A stretch of DNA of 64,000 nt from Rhodoligotrophos defluvii (GTDB lineage Bacteria; Pseudomonadota; Alphaproteobacteria; Rhizobiales; Im1): positions 1-64,000 of the forward strand of contig NZ_SZZM01000009.1 of the NCBI RefSeq assembly GCF_005281615.1. The letters run 5' to 3'. Shown here piece after piece: positions 9,497-16,959 of this stretch; within the stretch, counting starts at the first letter, position 1, and each line of letters opens with the position of its first letter. The position numbers were made by a program, and so were the translations under genes. The notes under the pieces are model-generated. The model saw only the letters and a list, made by a program, of their open reading frames with translations. It did not search any database and was not told the origin of the DNA.

Positions 9497-11179
9497 ATGA
9501 CTGTCGACTCCTCATATGTTGGCGGACAATCTGCCGGCACGCAAAAGATGAGCGCCGAAGACAAGAAGGTTATCTTCGCCTCTTCACTTGGCACAGTCTT
9601 CGAGTGGTATGACTTCTACCTTTACGGATCGCTATCCGCGATCATCGCGGCGCAGTTCTTCTCTGGCGTCAATCCGACGGCAGCCTTCATCTTCGCCCTG
9701 CTGGCCTTTGCCGCCGGCTTCGCGGTGCGTCCATTCGGCGCCATCTTCTTCGGCCGGCTGGGCGATCTGGTCGGCCGCAAGCACACCTTCCTGATCACCA
9801 TCGTGATCATGGGCCTGTCCACCTTCTTGGTGGGCATCCTGCCGACCTATGCCTCCTGGGGCGTGCTCGCGCCGGTGATCCTCATCGTCCTGCGGCTGCT
9901 GCAGGGCCTGGCGCTGGGCGGCGAATACGGCGGTGCCGCCACCTACGTGGCGGAGCATGCACCCCGCAACCGCCGCGGCTTCTACACGAGCTGGATCCAG
10001 ACCACGGCCACGCTGGGCTTGTTCCTGTCATTGCTGGTCATTCTCGGCATCCGCACCTCCATCGGCGAGGAGGCATTCCGGGACTGGGGATGGCGTATTC
10101 CCTTCCTGCTGTCCATCATCCTGCTCGGCATCTCCGTCTGGATAAGGTTGCAGCTCAACGAGAGCCCGGCCTTCCAGCGCATGAAGGCTGATGGCAAGGG
10201 GTCCAAGGCGCCGCTCAAGGAAAGCTTCGGCCAGTGGTCGAACCTGAAGATCGTCATCCTTGCCTTGCTCGGCCTCACCGCCGGCCAGGCGGTGGTCTGG
10301 TACGCCGGCCAGTTCTACGCCCTGTTCTTCCTTACACAGATCCTCAAGGTCGACGGCGCCAGCGCCAACATCATGATCGCCATCGCGCTGGCCATCGGCA
10401 CGCCGTTCTTCATCCTGTTTGGCTGGCTCTCCGACAAGATCGGCCGCAAGCCGATCATCATGGCCGGGTGCCTTCTGGCGGCGTTGACCTATTTCCCGAT
10501 CTTCAAGGGCCTCACCCATTTCGTGAACCCGGCGCTTGAGGCGGCCCAGGCCTCCGCTCCCGTGACCGTCGTCGCCAATCCCGACGAATGCTCGTTCCAG
10601 TTCAATCCGGTCGGCACGGCAAGCTTCACCAGCTCCTGCGATATCGCCAAGTCGGTGTTGGCGGCGTCATCCGTGAACTATGAGAACGTCTCGGCCCCCG
10701 CGGGCACCGTGGCCTCGATCAAGATCGGCGACCAGGAGATCCCGAGCTTCAACGGCACCGGCCTGCCGGCGGATCAGCTGAAGGCGCAGCAGGACGCGTT
10801 CAAGAAGACGGTGACGGAGGCGATCACGGCCGCCGGCTACCCGACCAAGGCCGATCCGGCCCAGATCAATCGCGTGATGACCGTGATCCTCCTGACCATT
10901 CTGGTCATCTACGTCACCATGGTCTACGGTCCGATCGCGGCAGCCCTGGTCGAACTGTTCCCGACCCGCATCCGCTACACCTCCATGTCGCTGCCCTATC
11001 ACATCGGCAATGGCTGGTTCGGCGGGTTCCTCCCTCCCACGGCCTTCGCCATCGTGGCCGCGACCGGCAATATCTATTCCGGCCTGTGGTACCCGATCGC
11101 CGTTGCGGTGATGACCCTGGTGATCGGCATGCTGTTCCTGCCGGAAACCAAGGACCGCGACATCTACGCCAACGACTGA
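9497..11179 (+). CDS. MHS-family major facilitator transporter (metabolite:H+ symporter)
   Basis: Proton-coupled inner-membrane importer, probably of an organic acid or osmolyte. 560 residues with twelve predicted membrane segments. Family signatures: GTVFEWYDFYLYGSL near the N-terminus, GRLGDLVGRKHTF in loop 2-3, LRLLQGLALGGEYGGAATYVAEHAP and GWLSDKIGRKPIIM. A roughly 120-residue hydrophilic insert (about residues 345-465) precedes the last membrane segments; long loops here occur in a subset of MHS transporters. The ATG at 9497 follows AAGGAG; the in-frame GTG at 9473 upstream is less likely. Substrate unknown. Confidence 0.88.
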   Translation: MTVDSSYVGGQSAGTQKMSAEDKKVIFASSLGTVFEWYDFYLYGSLSAIIAAQFFSGVNPTAAFIFALLAFAAGFAVRPFGAIFFGRLGDLVGRKHTFLITIVIMGLSTFLVGILPTYASWGVLAPVILIVLRLLQGLALGGEYGGAATYVAEHAPRNRRGFYTSWIQTTATLGLFLSLLVILGIRTSIGEEAFRDWGWRIPFLLSIILLGISVWIRLQLNESPAFQRMKADGKGSKAPLKESFGQWSNLKIVILALLGLTAGQAVVWYAGQFYALFFLTQILKVDGASANIMIAIALAIGTPFFILFGWLSDKIGRKPIIMAGCLLAALTYFPIFKGLTHFVNPALEAAQASAPVTVVANPDECSFQFNPVGTASFTSSCDIAKSVLAASSVNYENVSAPAGTVASIKIGDQEIPSFNGTGLPADQLKAQQDAFKKTVTEAITAAGYPTKADPAQINRVMTVILLTILVIYVTMVYGPIAAALVELFPTRIRYTSMSLPYHIGNGWFGGFLPPTAFAIVAATGNIYSGLWYPIAVAVMTLVIGMLFLPETKDRDIYAND

Positions 11180-11201
11180 GCGCTCTCTCGCGTCGGCACC
11201 C

Positions 11202-11234
11202 GCGCCCCGCCCTCCACGGCGGGGCGCTTCGTTT
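11202..11234 (+). terminator. Rho-independent terminator after the MHS transporter
   Basis: A perfect 10-bp GC stem (GCGCCCCGCC at 11202-11211, GGCGGGGCGC at 11218-11227) with a 6-nt loop is followed by a T-rich run (TTCGTTT). It begins 22 bp after the transporter stop. Confidence 0.8.
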
Positions 11235-11347
11235 CCCGCCCCTCCGCACGCCCGGTGGCGCGGAACTTTCTACGCCGCTTGCCCGTTTTCCCAGCCGGAC
11301 AGCCCCCGACCAAGCCGCTCTCGGGGGCGAGTTCCGGGAGATACCAC

Positions 11348-11506
11348 ATGGAAATCGGCACCATCCTGCTCATTATCTTGATTCTTTTGCTGATCGGCGC
11401 TGTGCCGGCCTGGCCCTACAGCCGCGGCTGGGGCTATGCACCCGGAGGGGTCATCGGGGTCATCCTCATCATCGTCCTGATTCTGGTCCTCCTGGGGCGG
11501 ATCTAG
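11348..11506 (+). CDS. DUF3309 family membrane micro-protein
   Basis: 52-residue protein of unknown function, made of two hydrophobic segments around a conserved PAWPYSRGWGYAPGG turn, which is the DUF3309 pattern. The start is placed at the ATG at 11348, where the hydrophobic family N-terminus (MEIGTILLIILILLLIG) begins. A GGGAGA ribosome site precedes it. The open frame upstream lacks family character. Such proteins are common in alpha- and betaproteobacteria and are sometimes linked to stress, but no function is established. Confidence 0.8.
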   Translation: MEIGTILLIILILLLIGAVPAWPYSRGWGYAPGGVIGVILIIVLILVLLGRI

Positions 11507-11540
11507 CGCCTTCCCGCGACCGGCATAGCCGGTTCGCGGA

Positions 11541-11990
11541 CTATTCCTCGCGCAACTCGAAGCGGTCGCCGAACTGCGCAGGCGGTCTGATCGACTGGCG
11601 CTCCGCGGCCGGCGCGGCCTCGATGCTCGCGAGCAGCGCATTCTGCAGCAGCGCCTGGACTGTGCTGATCCTGTCCCTGACCTCCGCCATGGTCCGCGCG
11701 AGAACCGCCCTGTCGAGCGGATCGGCGCGCATCTGTGCAAACATGGCTTGCCGCGCCTGGCGCAACTCGGCCACGGCCTCCATGAGTTCGGCGCGTTCCG
11801 CAATGAGCCGGCGCATCACATCCCGGCGAATGGCCGGGGGATAGGCTTCGAGCACCCTGCCGGCGGCCACCGCGACCCGACGTTCGGTCAGGTGGCCACC
11901 CAGCATGGCGCCGGCGGCGAACAGATTGAAGCAGATCGACACGAGCAGCGCCGCCGCCAGAGCCATGGTCGATCGGGACGTCCTGGTCAC
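11541..11990 (-). CDS. Periplasmic metal-sensor-like protein (Metal_resist / CpxP-Spy type)
   Basis: 149 residues: an N-terminal membrane anchor or signal (about residues 8-31) followed by a helical, Arg/Glu/Gln/Met-rich domain (PAIRRDVMRRLIAERAELMEA and similar). This is the layout of CnrX/Spy-like proteins that sense metal or envelope stress in the periplasm. The GTG start at 11990 is chosen because it overlaps the stop of the upstream anti-sigma-like gene (GTGA); an ATG at 11966 is the alternative. Third gene of the ECF-sigma cassette, so it is probably the periplasmic input. No His-rich metal site is evident. Confidence 0.7.
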   Translation of the reverse strand: MTRTSRSTMALAAALLVSICFNLFAAGAMLGGHLTERRVAVAAGRVLEAYPPAIRRDVMRRLIAERAELMEAVAELRQARQAMFAQMRADPLDRAVLARTMAEVRDRISTVQALLQNALLASIEAAPAAERQSIRPPAQFGDRFELREE

Positions 11991-12394
11991 AGCAGCCCTC
12001 CAATGTCGCCTTGACCCGCGGCGAGCGCAATGAAGGACAAGGGCACGCCGAGCACGTCTTCCGGCGCCAGCGTCTGCAGCATCAGTACGACGCCCGCCAC
12101 GAAGGAGAGCGCCGACAAGCTCGCGCCGGCGATCCAGAAGCTCTTGCCCGGGCGCCAGCCCGCTTCCGCCGCGTCAACGGCCGACAAGACCCGGCCAATG
12201 TCCGCCGCACCGAACGGCTGCGGCTGGACCGCCGCACGAAGCTGCCGCTCCCAGGCCCGAAAATCAGCCAGGAGCGCTGCACAAGCCGGGTCTTCGCTCA
12301 CCAAGGCCTGCGCCTGTGATCGCAATTCATCGGGCCATAGAGCGAAATTGGCACCCAACCGTAAAAGCGCTGCCTCGAACTCATCTCTGCTCAT
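11987..12394 (-). CDS. Putative membrane anti-sigma factor
   Basis: 135 residues: a cytosolic helical N-terminus with the LGANFALWPDELR motif often seen in short alphaproteobacterial anti-sigma-like proteins, then two hydrophobic segments (about 86-106 and 111-128). The ATG at 12394 overlaps the sigma factor stop (ATGA) and its own stop overlaps the next start (GTGA), so the three genes are translationally coupled. Position and topology argue for an anti-sigma factor holding the ECF sigma at the membrane. There is no ZAS zinc motif, so this rests mainly on context. Confidence 0.6.
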   Translation of the reverse strand: MSRDEFEAALLRLGANFALWPDELRSQAQALVSEDPACAALLADFRAWERQLRAAVQPQPFGAADIGRVLSAVDAAEAGWRPGKSFWIAGASLSALSFVAGVVLMLQTLAPEDVLGVPLSFIALAAGQGDIGGLL

Positions 12395-12981
12395 AGCGCC
12401 GTCTCCCTGCTCATCCTGCTGCGCAGTGTGCGGCGGGCCCGCACCAGCAACTGCTCCGCTGCGCCCTCGCTGATGCCGAGAATCCCGCCAATTTCCGCAT
12501 TGCTTCGCTCGCCCTGAATGGCCAGCAGGAGGGCGAGCCGCTGTTTTTGCGGCAAGCTGCGGATGAGGCGGGCGGTCGCCGCCAGATCCTCGCGGCCGCC
12601 GAGCGCATCGAGCGCGCTCGGCCGTTCGTCCGGTGGCTCCACCGCGGCGCCGAAGGGCAGCCATCGGCGGAGGCGCTGCCGGCGGGCGAGGTCGAGGCAG
12701 CGGTTCACCACCACGCGATACAGCCAAGTCGTGAAGCTGGCTGGGCCCGGCCGCCACGCGTCGGGCCGGCGCCAGAGCAGCAGGAACACGTCCTGGGTAA
12801 TGTCGTCCGCGTCCGCTGCCCGGCCACTGAACGCGAGCGCCAGTCCGCGGACGCGCCCGCCATGCCGCTGCATCAGCATGGTGAAGGCCCGCCGGTCGCC
12901 AGCCGCAACCTTGGCGAGAAGCGCCTCGTCCGAAGCTGAGTCATCGGCCGGCCCAGCCACGTCGTTTGCCGCCTCCCGCAT
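12391..12981 (-). CDS. ECF-type RNA polymerase sigma factor
   Basis: 196 residues with only sigma2 and sigma4 regions, as in extracytoplasmic-function sigma factors. Region 2 contains ADADDITQDVFLLLWRR and the -10-recognition helix FTTWLYRVVVNRCLDLARR. Region 4 contains LPQKQRLALLLAIQGE and the helix-turn-helix SNAEIGGILGISEGAAEQLL. ATG at 12981, 19 bp downstream of the repeat-protein gene. Coupled to a putative anti-sigma gene and a periplasmic sensor-like gene, a CnrYXH-like arrangement. Probably autoregulated from the promoter upstream of the EF-hand gene. Confidence 0.9.
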   Translation of the reverse strand: MREAANDVAGPADDSASDEALLAKVAAGDRRAFTMLMQRHGGRVRGLALAFSGRAADADDITQDVFLLLWRRPDAWRPGPASFTTWLYRVVVNRCLDLARRQRLRRWLPFGAAVEPPDERPSALDALGGREDLAATARLIRSLPQKQRLALLLAIQGERSNAEIGGILGISEGAAEQLLVRARRTLRSRMSRETAL

Positions 12982-13000
12982 CTCGCCGCCGCCCTGGCCA

Positions 13001-13372
13001 TCACCAGTGGCGCCAGACCCGCCGGGTCACATAGGTGTTTCCTGCCGGGCCGGTCACCCTCGAGTACCGATAGCTGCGGTATGGCCCATGGACAACACGG
13101 CTTGACCGCGACCACGTGGCGCCGCCCGGCCCGGTGGTGGTGACGTGGCGGCTGCAGCCATAGGGCCCACAGCGGGAGGTCTTGCTGCGGCTCGCTCCAT
13201 CCGGACCCACGCTGTGGACGTGCCGGTCGCATACGCCCCCTGAGCAATGGCCGCTGACCGACCGGCTTGCCCCGTTCGGACCGATCCAGCTCCGCGACCA
13301 GCTGTCCGCCTGGGCGGTGCTTGCCGTGAGGAGCAGGGCCACCGCTCCAGCGAATATCACGGAATATTTCAT
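13001..13372 (-). CDS. Secreted repeat protein with GPxGASRS motifs, function unknown
   Basis: 123 residues with a clear signal peptide (about 1-22, cleavage after TAQA). The mature part alternates two units: GPNGASRS (31-38), CSGGVCDRHV (43-52), GPDGASRS (56-63), CGPYGCSRHV (68-77), then degenerate GPGGATWS (81-88) and GPAGNTYV (108-115). Four Cys in two CxxxxC pairs suggest disulfides or metal binding. The Arg/Ser/Tyr-rich C-terminus is basic. It starts just after the EF-hand gene and directly precedes the sigma factor gene, so it is probably part of the same stress operon. Family not recognised. Confidence 0.7.
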   Translation of the reverse strand: MKYSVIFAGAVALLLTASTAQADSWSRSWIGPNGASRSVSGHCSGGVCDRHVHSVGPDGASRSKTSRCGPYGCSRHVTTTGPGGATWSRSSRVVHGPYRSYRYSRVTGPAGNTYVTRRVWRHW

Positions 13373-13385
13373 GTGCTTCCCTCCT

Positions 13386-13404
13386 GTTGGAAATGCATTT
13401 CAAC
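13386..13404. repeat. 19-bp near-perfect palindrome between the EF-hand and repeat-protein genes
   Basis: GTTG-GAAATGCATTTC-AAC, with a perfect 12-bp GAAATGCATTTC core, overlaps the EF-hand stop codon (minus strand). Fifteen of its bases recur, in opposite orientation, at 46752-46766 upstream of another minus-strand gene. It may be an operator. No regulator can be assigned. Confidence 0.35.
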
Positions 13405-13867
13405 GGGCGCCGCCGAGCAGCGCGCCCAGGCTTTCGCGTGAGATGCCGCGGCCACCCTGATCGAGGCGATCGAACCAGGGGGCCGGCGCACCGACATATT
13501 CCTCGCGGGAGACCCTGCCGTCGCGATTGCCATCCATGCTCGCCAGCCGCTCGGCCGGCGTGGGCATCTCGTTGCCAAGCTCCGCCACCCGGGCCAACCG
13601 CTTGGCAAAATGCTCCCGCGCCCGGCCCTTGCCCGCTTCCACTTCCGCGATGGTGAGCGCGCCGTCGCGATTGCTGTCCAGCCGGTCGAAACGCTGGGCG
13701 CGTGCTGCACGCAGCTCCTCACGGCTGATGAAGCCGTCCTTGTTCCCATCGAGCTGGTTGAAGACCGCTCGCCCGGCAAAGCCCAGTTCCTGGGCTTCGG
13801 CCAAGCTTGCGCCGGTCAGCATCACCGCGGCGGCCACCGCGGTAACGAGAGAAGGGCGATTCGCCAT
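13400..13867 (-). CDS. Secreted EF-hand calcium-binding protein
   Basis: 155 residues with a signal peptide (about 1-25, ending AEA). Three canonical EF-hand loops follow: DGNKDGFISREE (40-51), DSNRDGALTIAE (64-75) and DGNRDGRVSREE (112-123). A fourth, degenerate loop is DQGGRGISRE (136-145). The ATG at 13867 is preceded by GGAG at good spacing; the in-frame codon at 13897 is less likely. Probably a periplasmic Ca-binding protein and the first gene of the minus-strand stress cassette. EF-hand proteins often accompany this type of ECF sigma locus, but the functional link is inferred. Confidence 0.8.
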   Translation of the reverse strand: MANRPSLVTAVAAAVMLTGASLAEAQELGFAGRAVFNQLDGNKDGFISREELRAARAQRFDRLDSNRDGALTIAEVEAGKGRAREHFAKRLARVAELGNEMPTPAERLASMDGNRDGRVSREEYVGAPAPWFDRLDQGGRGISRESLGALLGGAR

Positions 13868-13936
13868 GTCCAAGTCTCCTTCGTCTATCGGCCGCATCCT
13901 GTTTGCTGCCGTTCAACGAAGCTCGGGCCTCCTCCC

Positions 13937-13959
13937 TACGGTCGGAGCGAAATTTTTCC
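13937..13959 (-). promoter_or_regulatory. Candidate ECF-sigma promoter for the EF-hand/sigma operon
   Basis: Reading the minus strand, GGAA (13959-13956) and CGTA (13940-13937) are separated by 15 bp, like many ECF promoters (GGAA...CGT). It lies 70 bp upstream of the EF-hand start and would give a leader of about 60 nt. The rest of the 13868-14209 gap shows no gene. Motifs this short occur by chance, so confidence is low. Confidence 0.3.
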
Positions 13960-14209
13960 GCCCGGCGCGGGGGCCATGGCCCTTCGTATGCAGAAGCGAA
14001 CGCAAGAAGCCATGCTGCCGGCCAGGGCTCACCCGCTTGAATCCGCATCGAGCCTTGACAACAGCCCTGGCTCACCGCTAACTGCTTCTGTTCGTTATTT
14101 CGAACGATCCGCGGGATTTGAGGAGCAGCTTGCGCCCGCGTTACCAATCGCTAAAGCGCCACGGACAGCGGTCCGTGACACGCAATCGGCCTTTGCGGAG
14201 ATCGAACCC

Positions 14210-14443
14210 ATGTCCCTCCACCACCCTTTCCTTGATGCAGGCACGGAACTCGCCAAGCCTCTGTTCGTTGATGAGGTGCTTGCGGGATTCCTCGTTGCAC
14301 ATGAGCGCGCGTTTCGGTTTCACGCGGCCAATGCGGCATTCGCGCTCCTGGACGGCAGCCGCTTCGTCTCGCGCGAACGGGCCGAGCAGGCAGCCTCGCG
14401 CCTGAAGCGCGCGATGGAGCAACGACCGCGCCCGCGGGCCTGA
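14210..14443 (+). CDS. Hypothetical small protein
   Basis: 77-residue frame from an ATG preceded by GGAG at about 9 bp. The sequence is soluble, with no signal peptide or known motif. The middle (FLVAHERAFRFHAANAAFALLDGSRFVSRERAEQA) looks like a folded helical protein, and the C-terminus is Arg-rich. The frame is open further upstream without a better start. It lies alone between divergent units. Family not recognised, and it could be spurious. Confidence 0.4.
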   Translation: MSLHHPFLDAGTELAKPLFVDEVLAGFLVAHERAFRFHAANAAFALLDGSRFVSRERAEQAASRLKRAMEQRPRPRA

Positions 14444-14507
14444 CCACCTTTCGTCCGTGGTTAGCTGTCTGTTTGGGTTCCTGTCACCGCGCCGCGGTGG
14501 CAGCGTT

Positions 14508-14544
14508 GAGGCCCGGCATCTTCCCTCCCCTGGTGCCGGGCCTC
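14508..14544 (+). terminator. GC-rich hairpin with a C/T-rich loop, probable terminator
   Basis: A perfect 11-bp stem (GAGGCCCGGCA at 14508-14518, TGCCGGGCCTC at 14534-14544) encloses the 15-nt loop TCTTCCCTCCCCTGG and is followed by CTTTCTCT. On the plus strand it could end transcription from the small gene upstream. The CTTCCCTCCCC loop resembles the anti-Shine-Dalgarno loops of alphaproteobacterial sRNAs. The 14444-14638 gap holds no other clear gene. Confidence 0.5.
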
Positions 14545-14638
14545 CTTTCTCTAGAGAGCGAAACTTTCCGCGCACCGACATTGCCTGTCCTCGCCCGGTC
14601 TGCTCTATTGGCGCGGGCTAGACGGAAGGGCAAGCCGC

Positions 14639-15637
14639 GTGAACTCGCAACCATCAGCCACGTCATCAGCCGGTCGTGCCCGAGCCGCCCAGGCCATCGC
14701 CGATGCACCCGTTATGCTCGCCGACGGCGGCGTCGAAACCAGGCTGATCTACGAGTTTCACCGGGCGCTGCCGGACTTCGCGTCCTTCCTGCCCCTGTTC
14801 GATGAGGCTGGTCGCCGCGACCTGACCGCTCTTTACCGCAGCTATCTCGCCATCGCCACGGAGTTCCGGCTGCCCATGCAGGTGGGCACGCCCACCTGGC
14901 GCGCCCATCCCGAGGGCCTTGCACGCCAGGGCTTCACCGCGCCGGACGACCTCGCCCGGGTGAACGGCGAGGCGGTACGCTTCCTGATCGACATGCGCCG
15001 TGAGATGGGCCTCGATGATCTGGTGGTGATTGCCGGCGTGATCGGTCCGCGCCGCGACGGCTACGATCCCCATGGCGCCCCTCAGGCCGGTGCGGCGCAG
15101 GCCTATCATGCAGCTCAGGCCGCAGTGCTCGCACAGGCAGGGGTAGACCTGCTCTATGCTCCGACCTTCGCCAGTGTGGAAGAGCTGCTCGGCGTGGCCC
15201 GCGCCATGGCCGCAACCGGCTTGCCCTACGCGCTGGCGCCGGTGGTGGATGATCAGGGGCTGATGCCCGATGGCACGCCGCTCAACGAGGCGGTGCCGCG
15301 GATCGATGCGCAAGCCTCGCCTGCCCCCGTCCATTGGCTCATCGGTTGCGTGCACCCGACCCGGTTGCGGACCGCCCATGAAAGCCCCGCCTGGCCTGCC
15401 GCCAGCAGCCCGCGCGTCGTCGGTCTCAAGGCCAATGCTTCGAGCCTGCCGCCCGAGGAGCTCGACAAGCTCGACCATCTGGAGGAAGGCAATCCAGGCC
15501 GCTTTGCCCAGGAGATGCTTCGTCTCCACCGCGATTTCGGCCTCAAGGTGCTTGGCGGCTGCTGCGGCACCGACCACCGCCACATCCGCGCCATCGCTGA
15601 AGGCCTGACCGCCCGGATGACAGAGGAGATGACCTAA
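14639..15637 (+). CDS. Homocysteine S-methyltransferase family protein
   Basis: 332 residues, a zinc-dependent thiol methyltransferase-type TIM barrel (Pfam S-methyl_trans). Visible features are the N-terminal MLADGGVETRLIY, the first zinc-ligand region LIGCVHP, and the C-terminal GGCCGTDHRHI carrying the Cys pair. Related enzymes move a methyl group from S-methylmethionine, betaine or other donors to homocysteine; the donor here cannot be read from sequence. The GTG start at 14639 follows a GGAAGGG ribosome site. The stop overlaps the cupin gene start (TAATG), implying co-translation. Confidence 0.8.
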   Translation: MNSQPSATSSAGRARAAQAIADAPVMLADGGVETRLIYEFHRALPDFASFLPLFDEAGRRDLTALYRSYLAIATEFRLPMQVGTPTWRAHPEGLARQGFTAPDDLARVNGEAVRFLIDMRREMGLDDLVVIAGVIGPRRDGYDPHGAPQAGAAQAYHAAQAAVLAQAGVDLLYAPTFASVEELLGVARAMAATGLPYALAPVVDDQGLMPDGTPLNEAVPRIDAQASPAPVHWLIGCVHPTRLRTAHESPAWPAASSPRVVGLKANASSLPPEELDKLDHLEEGNPGRFAQEMLRLHRDFGLKVLGGCCGTDHRHIRAIAEGLTARMTEEMT

Positions 15638-15924
15638 TGGCCAACAGACCCGCCGCCGTGCCCACCACCCTGCTCGATGACGAGGTCGTCCGGATCACCC
15701 GATGGGACTTCGCGCCGGGGGCCGAAACCGGCCATCACGTCCACGCCTACGGCTACGTGGTGGTGACCATGACCGACTGCGCCTTCGCGCTGGAGGAGGC
15801 CTCCGGCACCCGCCGGGTCGATATGCCTGCAGGCTCCGCCTACCACCGCGAAGCTGGCGTTTCGCACAATGTCATCAATGCTGGCGCGGCACCCATGGCC
15901 TTCATCGAGATCGAATACAAATAG
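15637..15924 (+). CDS. Small single-domain cupin protein
   Basis: 95 residues forming one cupin barrel. Motif 1 (GAETGHHVHAYGYVVVT) retains His residues, and motif 2 contains the PAGSAYHREAGVSHNVIN segment with further His. The His set implies a bound metal. The start overlaps the methyltransferase stop by one base. It may act as a small dioxygenase, an isomerase or a sensor; the substrate is unknown. The link with the methyltransferase is inferred from coupling only. Confidence 0.75.
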   Translation: MANRPAAVPTTLLDDEVVRITRWDFAPGAETGHHVHAYGYVVVTMTDCAFALEEASGTRRVDMPAGSAYHREAGVSHNVINAGAAPMAFIEIEYK

Positions 15925-15931
15925 CCCGTCG

Positions 15932-16765
15932 CTAACCTTCCCCCGAACCAAACCCCAGCCGGCCACGGATGACCTCCGCTGCGGCGAGCAGCCTGTCCAG
16001 ATGCTTCGGCTTGTTGCGCTCGACCATCTGCGGCGCCAGGGTCGAGAGGCTCACCGCGCAGATCACCTTGCCGTCCGGGTCGAGAACGGGCACGGCGAGT
16101 GCCCCCAGCCCCAGGGCCACGTCGTCGACCGCGAACTCGTAGCCCTGCTGGCGGATCTTGTTGAGCCTGGCGCGCAGCTTGTCGCCATCGGTGATCGATT
16201 TCGGCGTCAGCGCCGCCAGCGGCCCCGACAGGACCCGCTCGATCTCCTCCTCCGACTGATAAGCCAACAGCACCTTGGGGGCGCCGCCGCAATTGAGCGC
16301 CATCGAGCCGCCCACCGGCCACCAGCGCAGTTCCATGCCGCCCGCCCCGTGGATCCGCTCCAGACAGATGGCGGCGCCGTTCTGGTAGATCGACAGAAAG
16401 GCCGTCATGTCGAAAGCCGTGGCGAGTTCCTCGAGCAGCGGGGTCGCAGCCGCGCGCAGATCGAAATTGTCGATGACGTTCTCCGCCAGCCTGCGGATCA
16501 TCCGGCCCAGCCCATAACGCTGCGTGGCCGGGTCCTGGGCGATGAAGCCACTGTTCATCAGCGTCACCAGCAGGCGCCGGGTGGTGCCCTTGTCGAGCCC
16601 CGTCTGCGCCGCGATCTCGGCCAGCCCCTGCAGGCTCTTCCCCTCGAACGACTTCAGAATGGCGATCGCCCGGGTGACCGCGCGCACATTCATCGAGCTC
16701 CTGTCCTCGCCGGCTGACGGTATTCCCGCGCCCTCGGACGGCCTGGCATTGTCCCTCACGTCCAC
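15932..16765 (-). CDS. IclR-family transcriptional regulator
   Basis: 277 residues. The N-terminal winged helix-turn-helix (AVTRAIAILKSFEGKSLQGL ... GLDKGTTRRLLVTLMNSGF) is followed by the IclR effector domain (FDMTAFLSIYQNGAAICLER ... GLGALAVPVLDPDGKVICAVSLS). The GTG at 16765 has GGGAGG just upstream; Met25 (16693), which begins MNVRAVTRAI, is a plausible alternative. It diverges from the catabolic operon beginning at 16960 and is its likely regulator, with the 16871-16891 palindrome as candidate operator. Confidence 0.88.
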   Translation of the reverse strand: MDVRDNARPSEGAGIPSAGEDRSSMNVRAVTRAIAILKSFEGKSLQGLAEIAAQTGLDKGTTRRLLVTLMNSGFIAQDPATQRYGLGRMIRRLAENVIDNFDLRAAATPLLEELATAFDMTAFLSIYQNGAAICLERIHGAGGMELRWWPVGGSMALNCGGAPKVLLAYQSEEEIERVLSGPLAALTPKSITDGDKLRARLNKIRQQGYEFAVDDVALGLGALAVPVLDPDGKVICAVSLSTLAPQMVERNKPKHLDRLLAAAEVIRGRLGFGSGEG

Positions 16766-16870
16766 ATCGCCTCCCCTGACCTACCCCTTGCGCAACCGTG
16801 AATAGCGGAGTTCCCGCACCCGTGCACCCGGTCTGATTCACCCGTTCGCCACGCCGAGATCATCGCACAA

Positions 16871-16891
16871 TCATTTCGTATCATGAAATGA
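16871..16891. promoter_or_regulatory. 21-bp palindrome, candidate IclR operator
   Basis: TCATTTC (16871-16877) and GAAATGA (16885-16891) are perfect 7-bp arms around a 7-bp centre, GTATCAT. This matches the ATTTC...GAAAT style of IclR-family sites. It sits in an AT-rich island between the divergent iclR-type gene and the catabolic operon, just upstream of a TTGACA hexamer. Confidence 0.6.
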
Positions 16892-16901
16892 ATTTTGTAT
16901 A

Positions 16902-16930
16902 TTGACACGACCAGGCCGCGGTGCTTGTTT
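16902..16930 (+). promoter_or_regulatory. Candidate sigma70 promoter of the catabolic operon
   Basis: A perfect TTGACA (-35) at 16902-16907 has a weak -10 (TTGTTT, 16925-16930) at 17-bp spacing. A weak -10 fits an activated promoter with the palindrome just upstream. Transcription starting near 16937 would exclude the GTG at 16921 as a start codon and favour the TTG at 16960. Confidence 0.45.
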
Positions 16931-16959
16931 TGACCCAATCAAAAGAACCGGAGGATCCC

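Noticed and set aside
11987-12757. 256-residue version of the anti-sigma protein
   Set aside because: The extra 121 residues lie in a shadow frame of the sigma factor gene; the ATG at 12394 gives the coupled overlap.
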